Source of the DNA: Diphasiastrum complanatum
Taxonomy: Eukaryota; Streptophyta; Lycopodiopsida; Lycopodiales; Lycopodiaceae
Length of the DNA: 64,000 bases
Reading direction: 5' to 3'
Assembly: GCA_029204225.1 (NCBI GenBank)
Contig: CM055107.1
Coordinates: forward strand, 43,257,507-43,321,506
In this document: one piece after another, positions 1 through 11,865 of the stretch
Numbering within the stretch: position 1 is the first letter of the stretch
Layout of the letters: the number at the start of each line of letters is the position of its first letter
Notes under the pieces: model-generated
What the model saw: the letters and a program-made list of their open reading frames with translations, nothing else
Told to the model about the DNA's origin: nothing
Databases searched by the model: none
Made by a program: the position numbers and the translations under genes

Positions 1-1240
1 AATGACTAGCCTTACTTCAAGAAAAGCAATCAGGTAAGTGTTTGGCTCATCTATAGAAAAAATAGAAAAGGAGTAAACAAAATCAATTTTAGAAAAGCTC
101 ACTCTCACACATGTGGAGCGAGTATTGTGTTGGAATCCACCGAACTGATTATCATAGTCAATTCCGTACTTTTGTGCATATCCTTTTGCCACCAACCTTG
201 CTTTGTACTTGTTGATTGATCCATCTTGGTTTCTCTTCACCTTGAAGATCCACTTGCATCCAATAGCTTTCTTGTCCTTTGGAAGTTGCACTAATCTCCA
301 TGTTTCATTCTTCATAATAGCTTGATACTCAAGATCCATTGCTTGGATCCACTCCTCTTTTTTGTCTTGCTTCATCTACACATGTAGGTTCATCAAAAGA
401 GGTTAGGAAAGCATAGTTTGTACCACCAACAACTTGCTTACCTTTCTCATCATAAGTGAGTCTCAAAGGTTGTTGCCTTTGACTTGATGTCCTCCTTGGC
501 TTTTGATTTGAAGTAGGCTCTTCAACATCAACATCCAAAGTATCATCAACAATGCCATCATCAAGAATGTTAGATCCAACATCCACACTACCACTTGAAG
601 ACACTTTTGGAAAGTTTCCCTCATCAAAAATGACATCTCTTCCAATGACCACTTTCCAAGTTGAAGGAATAAAAACTTTGTAAACCTTGCTTACCTCACT
701 ATAGCCAACAAACAGACCTTTCTTTGTAGATGGATCCTCCTTGGTTCTATCATCAAGAGTGATGTTGATATAGCATATACATCCAAAAATTTTGAAGAAC
801 TTGACACTCGGCCTTCTTCCAAACAATACCTCAAGAGGGGTTTTTCCATCCAATATAGTACTCAGCCACCTATTGCATAGAAAATTAGCACATAACAAAG
901 CTTAATCCCAAGATGGTTTTGGAAGATTTGCACCTAACCTCATGGCTTTGGCTCCTTCACATAAGGTTCTATTTCTTCCTCTAGATTTTGTTGTGGTGTC
1001 CTTGGACTTGTGTACTCCCTCTTGATCCCATGCTCATCACAAAAAGCCTTGAACTTGGTAGAAATGTACTCACCACCATTGTCACTCCTCAAGCACTTGA
1101 TCTTGGTAGAGAATTGGACCTCCCTTGCAATCTTTTACTTGACAAAGACATCAAACACATCATCTTTTATTTTTAGTAGATAGACCCAACAAAATCTAGT
1201 AAAGTCATCAATGAAAGTCACATAGTTTTAAAGTGGGCTT
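1..1240 (-). pseudogene. Ty1/copia pol fragment (integrase to start of RT)
   Basis: Read on the minus strand, this encodes part of a copia polyprotein. Near 1240-1190 is the integrase-core motif around [13 protein letters not shown]. Near 1090 follows the LRSDNGGEY motif that holds the second catalytic Asp, then the PQQN segment near 990. From 898 to 329 runs the integrase C-terminal part, with FGCICY, a VGY-type GKGY-like motif and VIGRDVIFDE. From about 330 to 130 follows the N-terminal RT segment (KWIFKVK, KARLVAKGYAQ). The frame breaks near 940 and again near 370-330, so no protein is made from it intact. It is cut by the window start, so the catalytic YVDD box, RNase H and 3' LTR, if present, lie outside. 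Family-level assignment is firm; the lineage is not determined. Confidence 0.85.
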
Positions 1241-2045
1241 TGGATTTTTAAAAGTTCTGAAAAAAGATTTCTGGGATGGTTAGAGGAAGTCTTCCTCTAA
1301 ATACACAAACTTTTTTTTTGCAAAAAGATTGATTTTAGCTATGTGTTTTGATCAAAACTAGTGTTTTTTTGCATAAATAAAGTGTTTGAAATTCTGATTT
1401 TCATTTTGAAGTTCTATTTTTCAGACCTGTAAATCTGAAAATCAGATCTGAAAAGTGAAGTTTTCATCCAAACTTCATTAGTTACACCTTTCTATCTCCT
1501 AGTTTCATGAAAATGGCAATGTAGGAAGGGATGGTAGTGTAACTTTGTGCATAAAACAAGTTTTGAAGTTCTGTTTTTTGTCATTATGAAGTTCTGATTT
1601 TCAGACCTATAAATCTGAAAATTGAAGTTTTCATATAGCTTCATTAGTTTTCCATTTCTAGACACTAGTTTCATGGATTTGGAGATCTAGAATAGTGAGA
1701 AATGTGAAAATTTTGGTTTCTTTTGAAATGACAAATGAAAATGGAATTGGAATGGGAACTTTATATAAACATTAGCTTGGATTAGTTAATTGAAGTTTAC
1801 ATAAAGATTTGGTTTTCATTTTTGCTTTGGATTAAGGCAAATGTAGCTTGTTGTTGTTTTTCTTTTAGGCTTGGATTGAGCTTGCAAATAGTAGACTTGG
1901 ATTGAGTTTACAAACAATAAGATTGAATGAATAGAAGTTAATGCTTTTTATTTGCATTGAATGTAAGAATTGAAGCATTTCTATCATTCTAATTTGAGCA
2001 CTTGTTGTTGTATTTGCATATTAGGAAAACACACAAGCAATCCCA
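1241..2045 (+). other. AT-rich leader or LTR-like stretch before gypsy gag
   Basis: No gene is visible here. It precedes the gypsy gag ATG at 2046 and contains a TATA-like string at about 1771-1777 and a 177-bp tandem duplication (listed separately). It could be the 5' LTR and leader of the gypsy element, but I could not find a matching 3' LTR, clear TG/CA ends or a recognisable primer-binding site, so the boundaries stay open. Confidence 0.35.
1385..1682. repeat. 177-bp tandem duplication, about 1.7 copies
   Basis: The block from 1385 (tttgaaattctg, then tcagacctgtaaatctgaaa, then the tagtttcatg stretch) recurs from 1562 with scattered substitutions and small indels. The second copy is shorter. 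The repeat lies in the putative LTR or leader of the gypsy element. Confidence 0.7.
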
Positions 2046-2972
2046 ATGGATCAAACCAATGAAAACCCAACATTTGATCTATCAAACCCATCCAATGTGG
2101 CACAAGCTCTTGAACTTTTATACCAAAAAATTCAAGCCACTAAGAAGCAGCTTCTTGAAGCTAATCAAAGAGACCAAGACTTAGATTCTAGGTTAGCCAA
2201 TCAGAAGAAGCATGTAGTTCCACCTCCCGTAAAAGTGTGTAATGGGGAGAAGAAAGATAGGAACTTACAAGCGGTAAGTTCTTGGCTAAATGTTTGGAAC
2301 AAATACTTTGCCATGAACCCATTCCCTGAATCTGAAAAGTTATCCACTGCCACCATGTTTCTTGAAGGAAGAGCCTTAGTTTGGTGGGAAGACTTAGTTG
2401 CAAAGGGCAATCAACCTTGTACATGGGATGATTTTTGCAAGCCTTTTAGGGATTATTTTCTACCACTTTTAGATGACTATGAACACTTCCAAAAGTTGAG
2501 TCATCTAACCATGAATAAAGGTTTGGAACAATTCATTCAAGATTTTCATGAGTACATGAATCCACTTTATAGTGGCATTCCGCCTAAGGTACAAATGTTA
2601 ATGTTCATTGATGGGTTACCAAAAGATTATCAAGTGGATGTTCATAAGAACCATCCAAAAATCCTAGAAGATGCTATTAGGGCTGCAAAATACTTTGATG
2701 ACACACCTAAGACACCTAGGGGTCAACAGCCTAATGAGCAGAAAAAAGGTTTTCAATTTAAGAGGAAGGATAGGAAAGCTGTTAGTGAAACACATCCCAA
2801 TTCCAACAATCCTAAGAAAACCAAGAAAAACTTTAAAAACCATCAAGGTGGCAATGATAAAGCTGAAGCTCGTAAGAAGAGCATGTGCTTCAAGTGCAAT
2901 GGTGAGGTCACCTTGCACGTGATTGCGTCAAAAAACAAGCTTCTACCTCAAGTAATGACCATATTTGCATAA
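2046..2972 (+). pseudogene. Ty3/gypsy gag, frameshifted in the zinc knuckle
   Basis: The frame opens with ATG at 2046 and reads about 285 sensible codons. It has the retrotransposon gag core (WLNVWNKYF, AAxxFLEGRALVWWEDL-like, TWDDFCKPFRDYF, LPKDYQ), a lysine-rich region, then CFKCNG, the start of a CCHC knuckle. There the frame shifts: loss of one base near 2905 turns the remaining knuckle (the GH and C positions) into unrelated codons and gives a stop at 2970-2972. The correct continuation is visible in the next frame and runs straight into protease. Gag would form the particle and bind RNA. The element is dead, but this part is well preserved. Confidence 0.9.
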
Positions 2973-3468
2973 AAGGTAAAGTTAATGATCAAGTTGTTAA
3001 TCTTCTTTTTGACACGGGATCCACAACTTTATTAATGTAAATTTGGTGCAGACGCTAAACCTTCCTACCAGAAAAAGTGAGAAAAAATATTGTGTGACAA
3101 TGGCATCGGAAATGAATTCCGCATTTATGGATTATGTTGTTCCTGATGTAGAATTGCACATTCAAGATTATTCTAAAAAACTAGAATTCCATGTTGTTGC
3201 ATTAGCTAATGTAGATATTGTTCTCGGGCAACAATGGCATTTTGATAAGAACAAGTCATTGAGAATTGATTTTGTTGAAAAATCTTTATCTTTTATGCAT
3301 GAGAATTCTTTAATTAAGATCAAGGCTAGTTTAGGTGTTGACACTAAAAATGTTAACCCTTATTCTAAACAGGAACTTAATTCTATTATGAAGAATTCTG
3401 ATTTTAAAGTTTATTTATGTTTTCATAATCATATCATTTGCTGCAATGATGAAGAACTTAACATGTAG
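2906..3468 (+). pseudogene. Ty3/gypsy aspartic protease remnant
   Basis: In the frame that continues gag after the single-base loss there is an LFDTGST motif near 3005-3030, the active site of retroviral-type aspartic proteases, followed by a stop at about 3037-3039. A second open stretch (3043-3468) carries the C-terminal half, with DIVLGQQWHFD, the ILG(M/Q)xW element of gypsy proteases. The enzyme would cleave the polyprotein. At least one frameshift and one stop separate it from gag. Confidence 0.8.
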
Positions 3469-4720
3469 GTTTACCACCAGAAAGGACAGTTGATCATAAA
3501 ATTGACCTAATACTCGGAGCAATTCCAATTGCACAGCGTCCTTATAGGATGAGTGCATCGGAAGAGGCTGAGGTAAATAGGCAGGCAAGCACATGATTAC
3601 CTGAAAAAGGGGTGGGTACAACCTAATAAGTCTCCTTGGGCATCACCAGTGGTTTTGTTGCCAAGAAGAATGGGGCTATAAGGTTTTGCGTCGACTATAA
3701 GAAATTGAACAAGGTAACCGTTAAGAATAGATATCCATTGTCGTAGATGGATGATCTAATAGACTATCTTGGTGTGGGTGCTTTACCAAGATAGATCTAA
3801 GATCGGGCTATCATCAGATACGCATTAAGGCAGAAGATATACCAAAAATCGGGTTTCAAACTCGATTTGGTCACTACAAATTTTTGGTGTTGCCTTTTGG
3901 TTTGACCAATGCATCGGCAACTTTTCAACAGATGATGAACGATTTGTTCAGGCCATATTTGGGAAGATTCGTAGTGGTATTCTTAGATGATATCCTTGTG
4001 TTCAGTAAGACTTTGGCGGAACATAAAGAGCATATGAGGATTGTCTTGGACATCCTAATAAGGGAAAAGCTCTTTGCCAAGGAGTCTAAGTGTGACTTTT
4101 TTGCTAACGAATTGTCCTACTTGGGACATAAGATTTCAGAACGGGGAGTGGAGATTGAGGCCGATCTCATCCAGAGGGTTATTGATTGGCCTATTCTCAC
4201 GACAGTTCAGGAAATCAAGTCTTTCTTGGGGTTTGTGGGTTTTTTCTATCGGCATATTCCCCAATTCGCTCGATTGGCATTTCCCCTTACCCATGCCTTG
4301 AAAGAAGCTAAGCCGGAGGGCTAAGAGTCCACTAGTGGTGTGGATGGAGGATATGAATAATTGTTTTGAGTTGTTTAAGAAAAGTTTCACTTTGGCACCA
4401 ATACTAATCATTGGTGATCCTAATAAGGCTTTTGTGGTTAGGACCGATGCCAGTGATTATGCTATTGGAGCTGTTTTGATGCAGGGTGGACATCATGTGG
4501 CTTACGAAAGCAAGAAACTCAATCCTGCTCATCTAGGTATTGTACCTATGAGAAGGAACTATTTGCAATTGTTCATGCCTTAAAAATTTGGCGACATTAT
4601 TTGTATGGAGCCAGATTTGAGGTTTTGACGGATCATCATACTCTTCAATATTTCTTAGAGGAAGACAATGCTGCTACGACACTTATCAGTTCTTGTAGTG
4701 AGGTCCATTATGCTTGAGGA
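3469..4720 (+). pseudogene. Ty3/gypsy reverse transcriptase and RNase H remnant
   Basis: This follows the protease in the usual gypsy order. It begins with the pre-RT segment ([25 protein letters not shown]), then several stops and shifts between about 3570 and 3880. From 3884 to 4324 RT is clean: PFGLTNASATFQQMMN, FLDDILVFS (the F-x-DD catalytic box), CDFFANELSYLGH, IKSFLGFVGFFYRHI. A stop at 4322-4324 precedes RNase H (TDASDYAIGAVLMQ at about 4443, then LTDHHTLQYF near 4625). Integrase is not seen; the recognisable sequence ends near 4720, so the element is 3' truncated or deleted. Confidence 0.88.
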
Positions 4721-6110
4721 TTATACCACTTAGGTGACATTTTTTTCTTTTAGAGAGCAAATTTTCTATCTTAAGAATAATCTCAAAGAGACACTTGGAG
4801 TCTCATACAATCCTCTTAAGATATCCCAGACGAGCCCGGCTATATAGCGAGTAAATCAAGTGTGAGTTTAACGAGTTTTGTTTTTCTTGATTTGCTAGTC
4901 TTGCCAATGAGCATTTGATTTCTAGATGCTCCTTGATTGAGTTTTACTTACACTAGAAACTACTAGCAAAAAAAGTGAATGATTTACTTAAATTGTAGGC
5001 CTAACTTGATGTCTACAAATGCCTCGTTTTTTACTTCGTGATGGAGTAAAATGCTCATCACCAATACGCCTCCACGTAATTTCAGTACAACTAGCTCTAT
5101 ATTGTGTCAGAAGGTTCCCATATGGGAACTAATAAAATAAGTTAGTCCAATCATAGGCCTATGTTTTTAATCCTTCCCAGCCCTTCTCACCCAATTCTCC
5201 TTTCACAGAAATTCATTTTTATTTTCACCTTTCAGCGTTAGATCCCAATGTTAATGTGCATAACAATGTGACTAAGAAACCGTCAAAAGTGAATAAACCA
5301 TCTTAATTAATGATGTAGAACATGAACCTTGCAATTTATAACCTTATATACACAAATGCAAAATACAAATAGATTGTATGGATTGAACAATGAGTTTTAA
5401 TTCTCAGAGCAACAAACATCTAATAGTGTAAGATTTCGAATGGAATTGCTTCTCTCAATCGACACAATAATATGAAAAGTCAATGTTATGCTTAATGATG
5501 TTCACAATTTCATTCGCTCTTTCAGTCAATTCCAACACAAAACATATTAAACAATAATCTATTAAACTAAATAAAAAAATCATGTCAAATGTCTTAACTT
5601 TAAATGAAGCCATACTAAACTTCTATCATCTAGGTTCCTCACATTCATCATCAATGAATGTGCAACATCTCTTTCTCTTATCTCTACACGGAATATGCAA
5701 TAAGTGATCATTATTTTCCATCGCCATAGCTTTTGTGTCGCAAGGGCATCTGCATAGGATGGCAAACACCTTTCATTTTCACTATATACTATACAAACTC
5801 AACAATTTGAAAAACTAATGGATAAATGGTAAAAATAAATTTTGTACCAACTGTCAAAATCATCCACATTCCATCTGAATCGATGCTTTCAACATTTTTA
5901 TTTGAATCCACCACAACAACGTTATTTGTGGTGACAATTGGACTTATGGCAATCAATACTTATGAGTGAACATTATGATCTATCAAGTTGAGTGTTACAA
6001 AAGAAATGGTAGAAGCAACATGACATACATTGCGGACTTGTGCACTTACTCTTACTCTACAATTCAATAATGCATTAGATCAACAATGTATCACTATCCA
6101 TGGCTACACA
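4721..6110. other. No recognised gene
   Basis: About 1.4 kb of AT-rich DNA between the gypsy relic and copia A1. Only short chance frames occur, and I see no domain, LTR boundary or repeat that I can support. The right edge runs into the A-family LTR relic at about 6125. Confidence 0.5.
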
Positions 6111-6124
6111 ATTGTCATGTATTT

Positions 6125-6569
6125 TCGACCCAAAAATAGTAGGGTTTACATTTTAGAGGGAAAGCTAAGTGGCCAAATAGGGTTTGGACCTGTTATAAAA
6201 GGATGTAACTCGTGGAGAAGCATATCTTCTCTCTTCTCTATCTCATTGCATGCTTATACATGGTTCTCTTGGGTTTCACTATCCATTGGTGTACTATACT
6301 TGTGATTGTTTGCAATTCTATGTGTAGAATGATCTATATTTGTTATTTTTAGGTTCAAACCTATAAAATACAATAGGGTACTGTTGATGTATGGAAAATA
6401 GCTTCTATTTATGTTTTGATTCATGTTTGATCAAGTTCTATTAGAGTCAGCATTCTATTTTGTGTGTAGATGCTGATTTTTATACATTGGCAAGATTGAT
6501 GGAGTAGCTTGGTTTGTAACCAAATATCTTTTATGGATTTGGATCATCAATGATCTGAATTCTTTCACG
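6125..6569 (+). repeat. Copia A1 5' LTR, truncated
   Basis: Aligns by eye with the last two thirds of the 650-bp A2 LTRs: the gggtttggacctg box, a TATAAAAG box at about 6195, the cttctctctt stretch, and the 3' end adjoining the primer-binding site. The final CA has become CG (6568-6569). The first 200 bp or so of the LTR are missing. Confidence 0.8.
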
Positions 6570-6581
6570 TGGTATCAGAGC
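6570..6581 (+). promoter_or_regulatory. tRNA-iMet-type primer-binding site of A1
   Basis: TGGTATCAGAGC lies immediately after the LTR end. This is the usual plant copia primer-binding sequence, complementary to the 3' end of initiator tRNA-Met, where minus-strand DNA synthesis starts. Confidence 0.85.
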
Positions 6582-7309
6582 TTGTGTTTCAGGTTATGAA
6601 GGAGGAAATCACATCCATCAATGATTTGGTAAAGATATCAAGGCTAGAGCATGCTAGGGAGGATTCTACACCAAAATCGAGTTTCTTGCATTTGTAGAAT
6701 GGATCTTTTGTAGATCAAAACCCTATATAGGTTTATAAACTTGATCAATTCCAATTTTTGAATTCACATGTTGGATTTAGCCGATTTTTGGATAGATCAG
6801 CCTAAGTGGTGGCTAGTAGATTGCATATCGAATTTTCAGCATTTGCATGTACATCTTAAAATATTCAATTTTTTGTGATTTTGTCAAAACTCTAACTTTG
6901 ATTGAATCTCTAGATAGTGAGGTTGCAAGACTTTATTTGAGTGTGTTTCAATCTTAGAAAGTGGCAAGAGTCATTAGATTGAGGATAGATCATAGGTTGA
7001 TCAATATTTCATGATTCTATGTGTTGATTTGCTTGGTATAAGTGCTAGAAGAGAATTGAGTAGTTTCAAATCTTTGTGATTTCTCTTTGAAAACATTTGT
7101 TGTTGTTCAAAGGAGTGATTTGTGCATTGAAACAGGTTGGAAGAGAAGATCTAGTCATTGTTTTTAGGGGTGGGATTGGAACTTGAGACCTTTGGGATAC
7201 AACACATACTTCATAACCACTAACCTCAAAACCATATGGTGATGAGGGTGTGTAAGCCATTCCATATATGTTGCATCTTAAGGCTCCCAAACCCCCTAAC
7301 AATTGCTAC

Positions 7310-8760
7310 ATGGCAACATCAAGTGGAGTCATGTTGGAAGCCAATGATAGGCTTACCTCAAGTCATTGTGGAAAGTGAGGATGGAATCACTTCTTGAGAT
7401 GAATGATGTTTTGGATATTGTTGTAGGTTTGGAGGAGAGACCAAAAACACAACAAGAACAAATGAGGTATGATAAGAGGGCCATAAGGGCTCTACACATG
7501 ATCAAGATGAATGTTACGAATGAGCTTGTCAAGGAGGTTGGTAAGAGTACTTCATATAAGGATGCTTGGGATTCAGTGAAGAAGCTTTATGAATCCAAGT
7601 CTACTTCTAGAGTGTTGACTCTAAGAAGGCAAATCTTTTCTTGTTTGCAAAAGTGAAGAAAGTCCAAATACTTTTATTTTTGAGGATGAAAGCATTGAAT
7701 GATGAGTTGGCTTGCATTGATGAGAGCATTAAGGAAGGAGAGCTTGTTCATCCTATTCTTAATGGATTGTTGGATGCTCATGATAACATTGTTCAAAGTA
7801 TTTCTACTCAAAAGACTTTGCCAAGTTTGATGGATCTTCAAGAGATCTCGATCAATGAAGAATATAGGCCTCAAGCAAGAGGTGGATCTACATAGACACT
7901 TCAAGAGGAGGCTATGTTCACAAAGGGCAAATTCATGGGCAAAAGCAAAAATAAGTGGTCTAAAGGGCAAGATCAAGGGGAGGCTTATTCAAATGGCAAA
8001 AGAATGATAGATCAAAGTTCAAGTGCTTCTATTGTGGAATCAAAGGAAACTTTACAAGTGACTGCTACAAGAAGAAGAGAGATCAAGTAGACAAGCATGG
8101 TAATCTTACTCTTGATGAGGATGATTTGGATGTTCAAGATGCAAATGATGATACTTCTGTGATGTCTTCATGTATGCTTGCTAATGATGGAGATCTAGAT
8201 CCATGGTGGATTGATAGTGGAGCAAGTTCACACACGACTTTTCACAAAGAGTACTTCACTTCTTTGTTGGCATATGGAGATGACAAAAGGGTGATCCACA
8301 CAGCCAATGATGGCGAGTGTGCAATCAAAGGGATTGGCACAATTCCTATTGCTCTCTCTAAAAATAGGAATGTTAAGTTTGAAGGATGTCTTATTTATTC
8401 CATCTATTACCAAGAATTTGCTTAGTGTGAGTCAATTGCTAAGTAAAGGCCTCAAGGTTGAGTTTGATGGAGATGCTTGTATGATCAAAAGGAAGGATGT
8501 CTTGATTGGAAATGGTAAAAGTCAAGGGAAGTTGTTCAAACTAGATGCTTGTGTTATTGCTAACCAAGTTGGATGTGTTGCAAGAGAGCAAATACCTATT
8601 CAAGAGGTTTGGCATAAAAGGATGGGACACCTCAACTTCAAGTCATTTGAGGTAATGGCTAGAAAGAAGGTTGTGATAGGTCTTCCAAATTTCTTAAGTG
8701 GCATCTAATCTATCATGTTTGTGAGTCTTGTGCTTTGTCTAAGTCACATAGACTACCTTA
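7310..8760 (+). pseudogene. Copia A1 gag-protease-pre-integrase remnant
   Basis: It starts at ATG 7310 (MATSSGVMLEANDRL-type N-terminus, shared by A2, A3 and A4). A deletion breaks the frame at about 7355. The gag body follows (KVRMESLLEMND at 7366, then the TSRVLTLRRQIFSCLQK block). Another frameshift lies near 7655 and a stop near 7895. A CCHC knuckle near 8033-8075 has its His changed to Asn. The protease box WWIDSGASSH lies near 8207, and GAG_pre-integrase (VWHKRMGHLN) near 8610. A2 then interrupts the HHCC zinc region at 8760. The leader between 6582 and 7309 is noncoding and closely resembles those of A2 and A4. Confidence 0.85.
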
Positions 8761-9410
8761 TGTGAAAGATTCAACTAGTTTCATCACATTTTGCAATATT
8801 TCCATACTTGGCATATTGAGGCCAAAACTTGTTTTAGACTTAGAGGTTGACTTTTCAAAGTTCATTAGTCAAAATTTCATTTTAATAAACACTTTTTGAA
8901 AGTGTGGGAAAGATAGAATGCGAGTTTGAGTAGATTCATTTTGAATAAGTTGGGTACATTGAATCTAGACCCAAAATTGGTAGGGTTAGCATTTTGGTGG
9001 GAAAGCCAAGTGGTCAAATAGGGTTTGGACCTGCTATAAAAGGATGTAAATTGTTGAGAGAGTCATCTTCTCTCTTCTCTATCTCATTTCATGTTTATAC
9101 ATGGTCCTCTTGGGTTCTACTATCCATTGGTGCACTATCTTGGTGATTGCTTGCAATTCTATGTGTAAAATGATCTATATTTGCTATTTTTGGATCCACA
9201 CCTGTGAAATACAGTAGCTTGCTGGTTTTGTACAGACAGCAATAGTACATAATCATTTCATTCAAGTTTGATCAAGTTCTATTAGTGTTTGCATCTCAAA
9301 TTGTGTGTAGATGCTGATTTTTCTACATTGGTGAAATTGGTAGTGTATTTCTCTTTCTAGCCAAAGATCATTCAAGTAGATTGGATCTTAAGGATCTGAA
9401 ATCTTTCACA
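8761..9410 (+). repeat. Copia A2 5' LTR
   Basis: Starts TGTGAAAGATTC and ends ATCTTTCACA, giving TG...CA termini. A TATAAAA box is at 9035-9041. The palindrome seen in other LTRs is here degraded to CACACCTGTG (9197-9206). Confidence 0.95.
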
Positions 9411-9422
9411 TGGTATCAGAGC
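9411..9422 (+). promoter_or_regulatory. Primer-binding site of A2
   Basis: TGGTATCAGAGC directly abuts the 5' LTR; initiator tRNA-Met type. Confidence 0.9.
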
Positions 9423-10010
9423 TTGTGTTTCAGGTTATGAAGGAGGAAATCAGATCTATCAATGATTTGGTGAAGATATCAAGTCTAGAGCATGCTAGAG
9501 AGGATTCTACACCAAAATCGGATTTTTTGCTTTTGTAGATTGGATCTTTTGTAGATCAAAAAACTAAATAGGTCAATATACTTGTTCAATTCCGATTTTT
9601 GAGTTCACATACTGGATTTGGCCGATTTTTGGATCATTGGTTCAGCCTAAGTGGTGGCTTATAGATTGCATATCAAATTTTCAACATTTGCATGTAGATT
9701 TGGAAAAGTCAATTTTTTGTGATTTTGTCAAAACCCTAATTTTGATTGGATCTCTAGATAGTGAGGTTGTTGGACTTCATTTGAGTGTGTTTCAATCTTA
9801 GGAAGTGGCAAAAGTCATTAGATTGAGGATAGATCATAGGTTGATCAAGATTCCATGATTCTATGTGTTGATTTGCTTGGATAAGTGCTAGAAGAGAATT
9901 TGAAAGATAGTTTCAAATCTTGGTGATTTCTTTTGAAAGCATTTGTTGTTGTTCAAAGGAGTGCCTTGTGCATTGAAGCAGGTTGAAAGAGAAGATCAGG
10001 TCATTGCTAC

Positions 10011-11345
10011 ATGGCAACCTCAATTGGAGTCATGTTGGAAGCCAATGATAGGCTTACCTCAAGCAACTATTCATTATGAAAAGTGAGGATGGAGTCACTT
10101 CTTGAGATGAATGATGTTTTGGATATTGTTGTAGGTTTGGAGGAGAGACCAGCAACACAACAAGATCAATTGAGGTATGACAAGAGGGCCAAGAAGGCTC
10201 TACACATGATAAAGATAAATGTTACCAATGAACTTCTCAAGGAAGTTGGTAAGTGCACATCATCTTTGGAAGCTTGGAATTCATTGAAGAAGCTTTATGA
10301 ATCCAAGTCTACTTCTAAAGTGTTGACTCTAAGAAGGCAAATCTTTTTTTGTTTGCAAAAGAATGAAGAAAGTCCAAGTACTTTTGTTTTGAGAATGAAA
10401 GCATTGAATGATGAGTTAGCTTGCATAGATGAAAGCATTAAGGAAGGAGAGCTTATTCAAGTGATTCTTAATGGCTTGTTGGATGCTCATGCTAACATTG
10501 TTCAAAGTATTGCTATTCAAAAGACTTTGCCAAGTTTGATGGATCTTCAAGAGATCTTGATCAATGAGGAATGTAGGCTTCAAGCAAGAGGTGGATCTAC
10601 ATCGACACTTCAAGAGGATGCTATGTTCACAAAGGGCAAATTCAAGGGCAAAACCAAAAGCAAGTGGTCTAAAGGGTAAGATCAAGTGGATGCTTCTTCA
10701 AGTGGCAAAAAGAAGGATAGATCAAAGCTCAAGTGCTTCTATTGTGGCATCAAAGGACACTTTGCAAGTGAGTGCTACAAGAAGAAGAGAGATCAAGGAG
10801 ACAAGCAAGGTAATTTTACTCTTGATGAGGATGGTTTGGATGTGCAAGATGCAAATGATGATGCTTTTGTGATGTCTTCATGTATGCTTGCTAATGATGG
10901 AGATCTAGATCCTTGGTGGATTGATAGTGGAGCAAGTTCACACATGACCTTTCACAAAGAGTACTTCACTTCTTTGTTGGCATATGGAGATGACAAGAGG
11001 GTGATCTACACGGCCAATGATGGTGAGTGTGCAATCAAAGGGATTGGCACAATTCCTATTTCTCTCTCTACAAATAGGAATGTTCATTTGGAGGATGTCT
11101 TGTTTATTCCATCTATTACCAAGAATTTGCTTAGTGTGAGTCAAATGCTAAGTAAGGGCCTCAAGGTGGAGTTTGATGGAGATGCTTGCTTGATCAAAAG
11201 GAAGGATGTCTTGATTGGAAAAGGTAAAAGGCAAGGGAAGTTGTTCAAACTTGATGCTTGTGTTATTGCTAACCAAGTTGGATGTGTTGCAAGGGAGCAA
11301 ATTTCTATTCAAGAGGTTTGGCACAAAAGGATGGGACACCTTGTC
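10011..11345 (+). pseudogene. Copia A2 gag-protease-pre-integrase, two nonsense codons
   Basis: ATG at 10011 begins the A-type gag. A TGA at 10076-10078 stands where related copies have Trp (TGG), and a TAA at 10677-10679 where A1 has CAA. Otherwise the frame is open. The gag core covers 10083-10600. A sound CCHC knuckle (CFYCGIKGHFASEC) lies near 10734, the protease box WWIDSGASSH near 10915 and GAG_pre-integrase (VWHKRMGHL) near 11318. Immediately after GHL, at about 11345, the copia sequence stops. The 9423-10010 leader is noncoding. Readthrough of two stops would be needed for a full protein, so I treat it as broken. Confidence 0.88.
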
Positions 11346-11865
11346 TCAAGTAGATCTTGAAGATGGACTAGTGCAAACTACTTGGTTTATGGAGTCATGT
11401 GGTGCTGGATTTGCATCATTAATGTACTCACCTACTCATGGATTTCCAAGGTTTGATGGTTTCTTGTGGCAAGATGAAGATGGAGGCTCATTCATGGAGT
11501 ATCATGGTGGATACAAGGCAACAAAGGACAAAGGAGGAGGAGACATGCAAGCAAAAGTTTATCACTCACATTTAATGTTTGTTTGCTGTATTTTTCCAGA
11601 GAGTTCAGAGTTGGAAGCATGGTGGAAGCATTTCATTTACATTCTATTTGATTCTTCATGTTCTAGTCACATTTTTACATGTAAAATTGATGTAAGAAAT
11701 AGTGAAGCATCCCAAGTGGACACTATTCTCTATATCAATTATGGTTGTTTCTATTTTGAGCATTACATGATCATTGAAAGGAGATCTATTCTTAGGAAGA
11801 AGATCATTCTTATGATGGATCAAAGTTCTATTGGCAAAAACTATGCTAGGAGCATTGGAAGCTAG
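11346..11865 (+). other. Non-copia segment replacing integrase and RT in A2
   Basis: About 520 bp between the pre-integrase motif and the RNase H domain have no copia similarity, although about 2.3 kb of integrase and RT belong here. One frame stays open across it to a stop at 11863-11865 (with the ATG upstream at 11215). That frame contains aromatic- and Cys-rich sequence (SGSFMEYHGG-like, WWKHFIYILF, CSSHIFTCKIDV), but I recognise no domain. A stretch near 11696-11730 closely matches 27152-27182 inside the B element. It may be a captured genomic fragment or filler left by a deletion event; function unknown. Confidence 0.6.

Noticed and set aside
9411-9422. Possible tRNA gene fragments at the TGGTATCAGAGC sites
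   Set aside because: Only 12-13 bases match a tRNA 3' end and each abuts an LTR; these are primer-binding sites. I found no complete tRNA gene.
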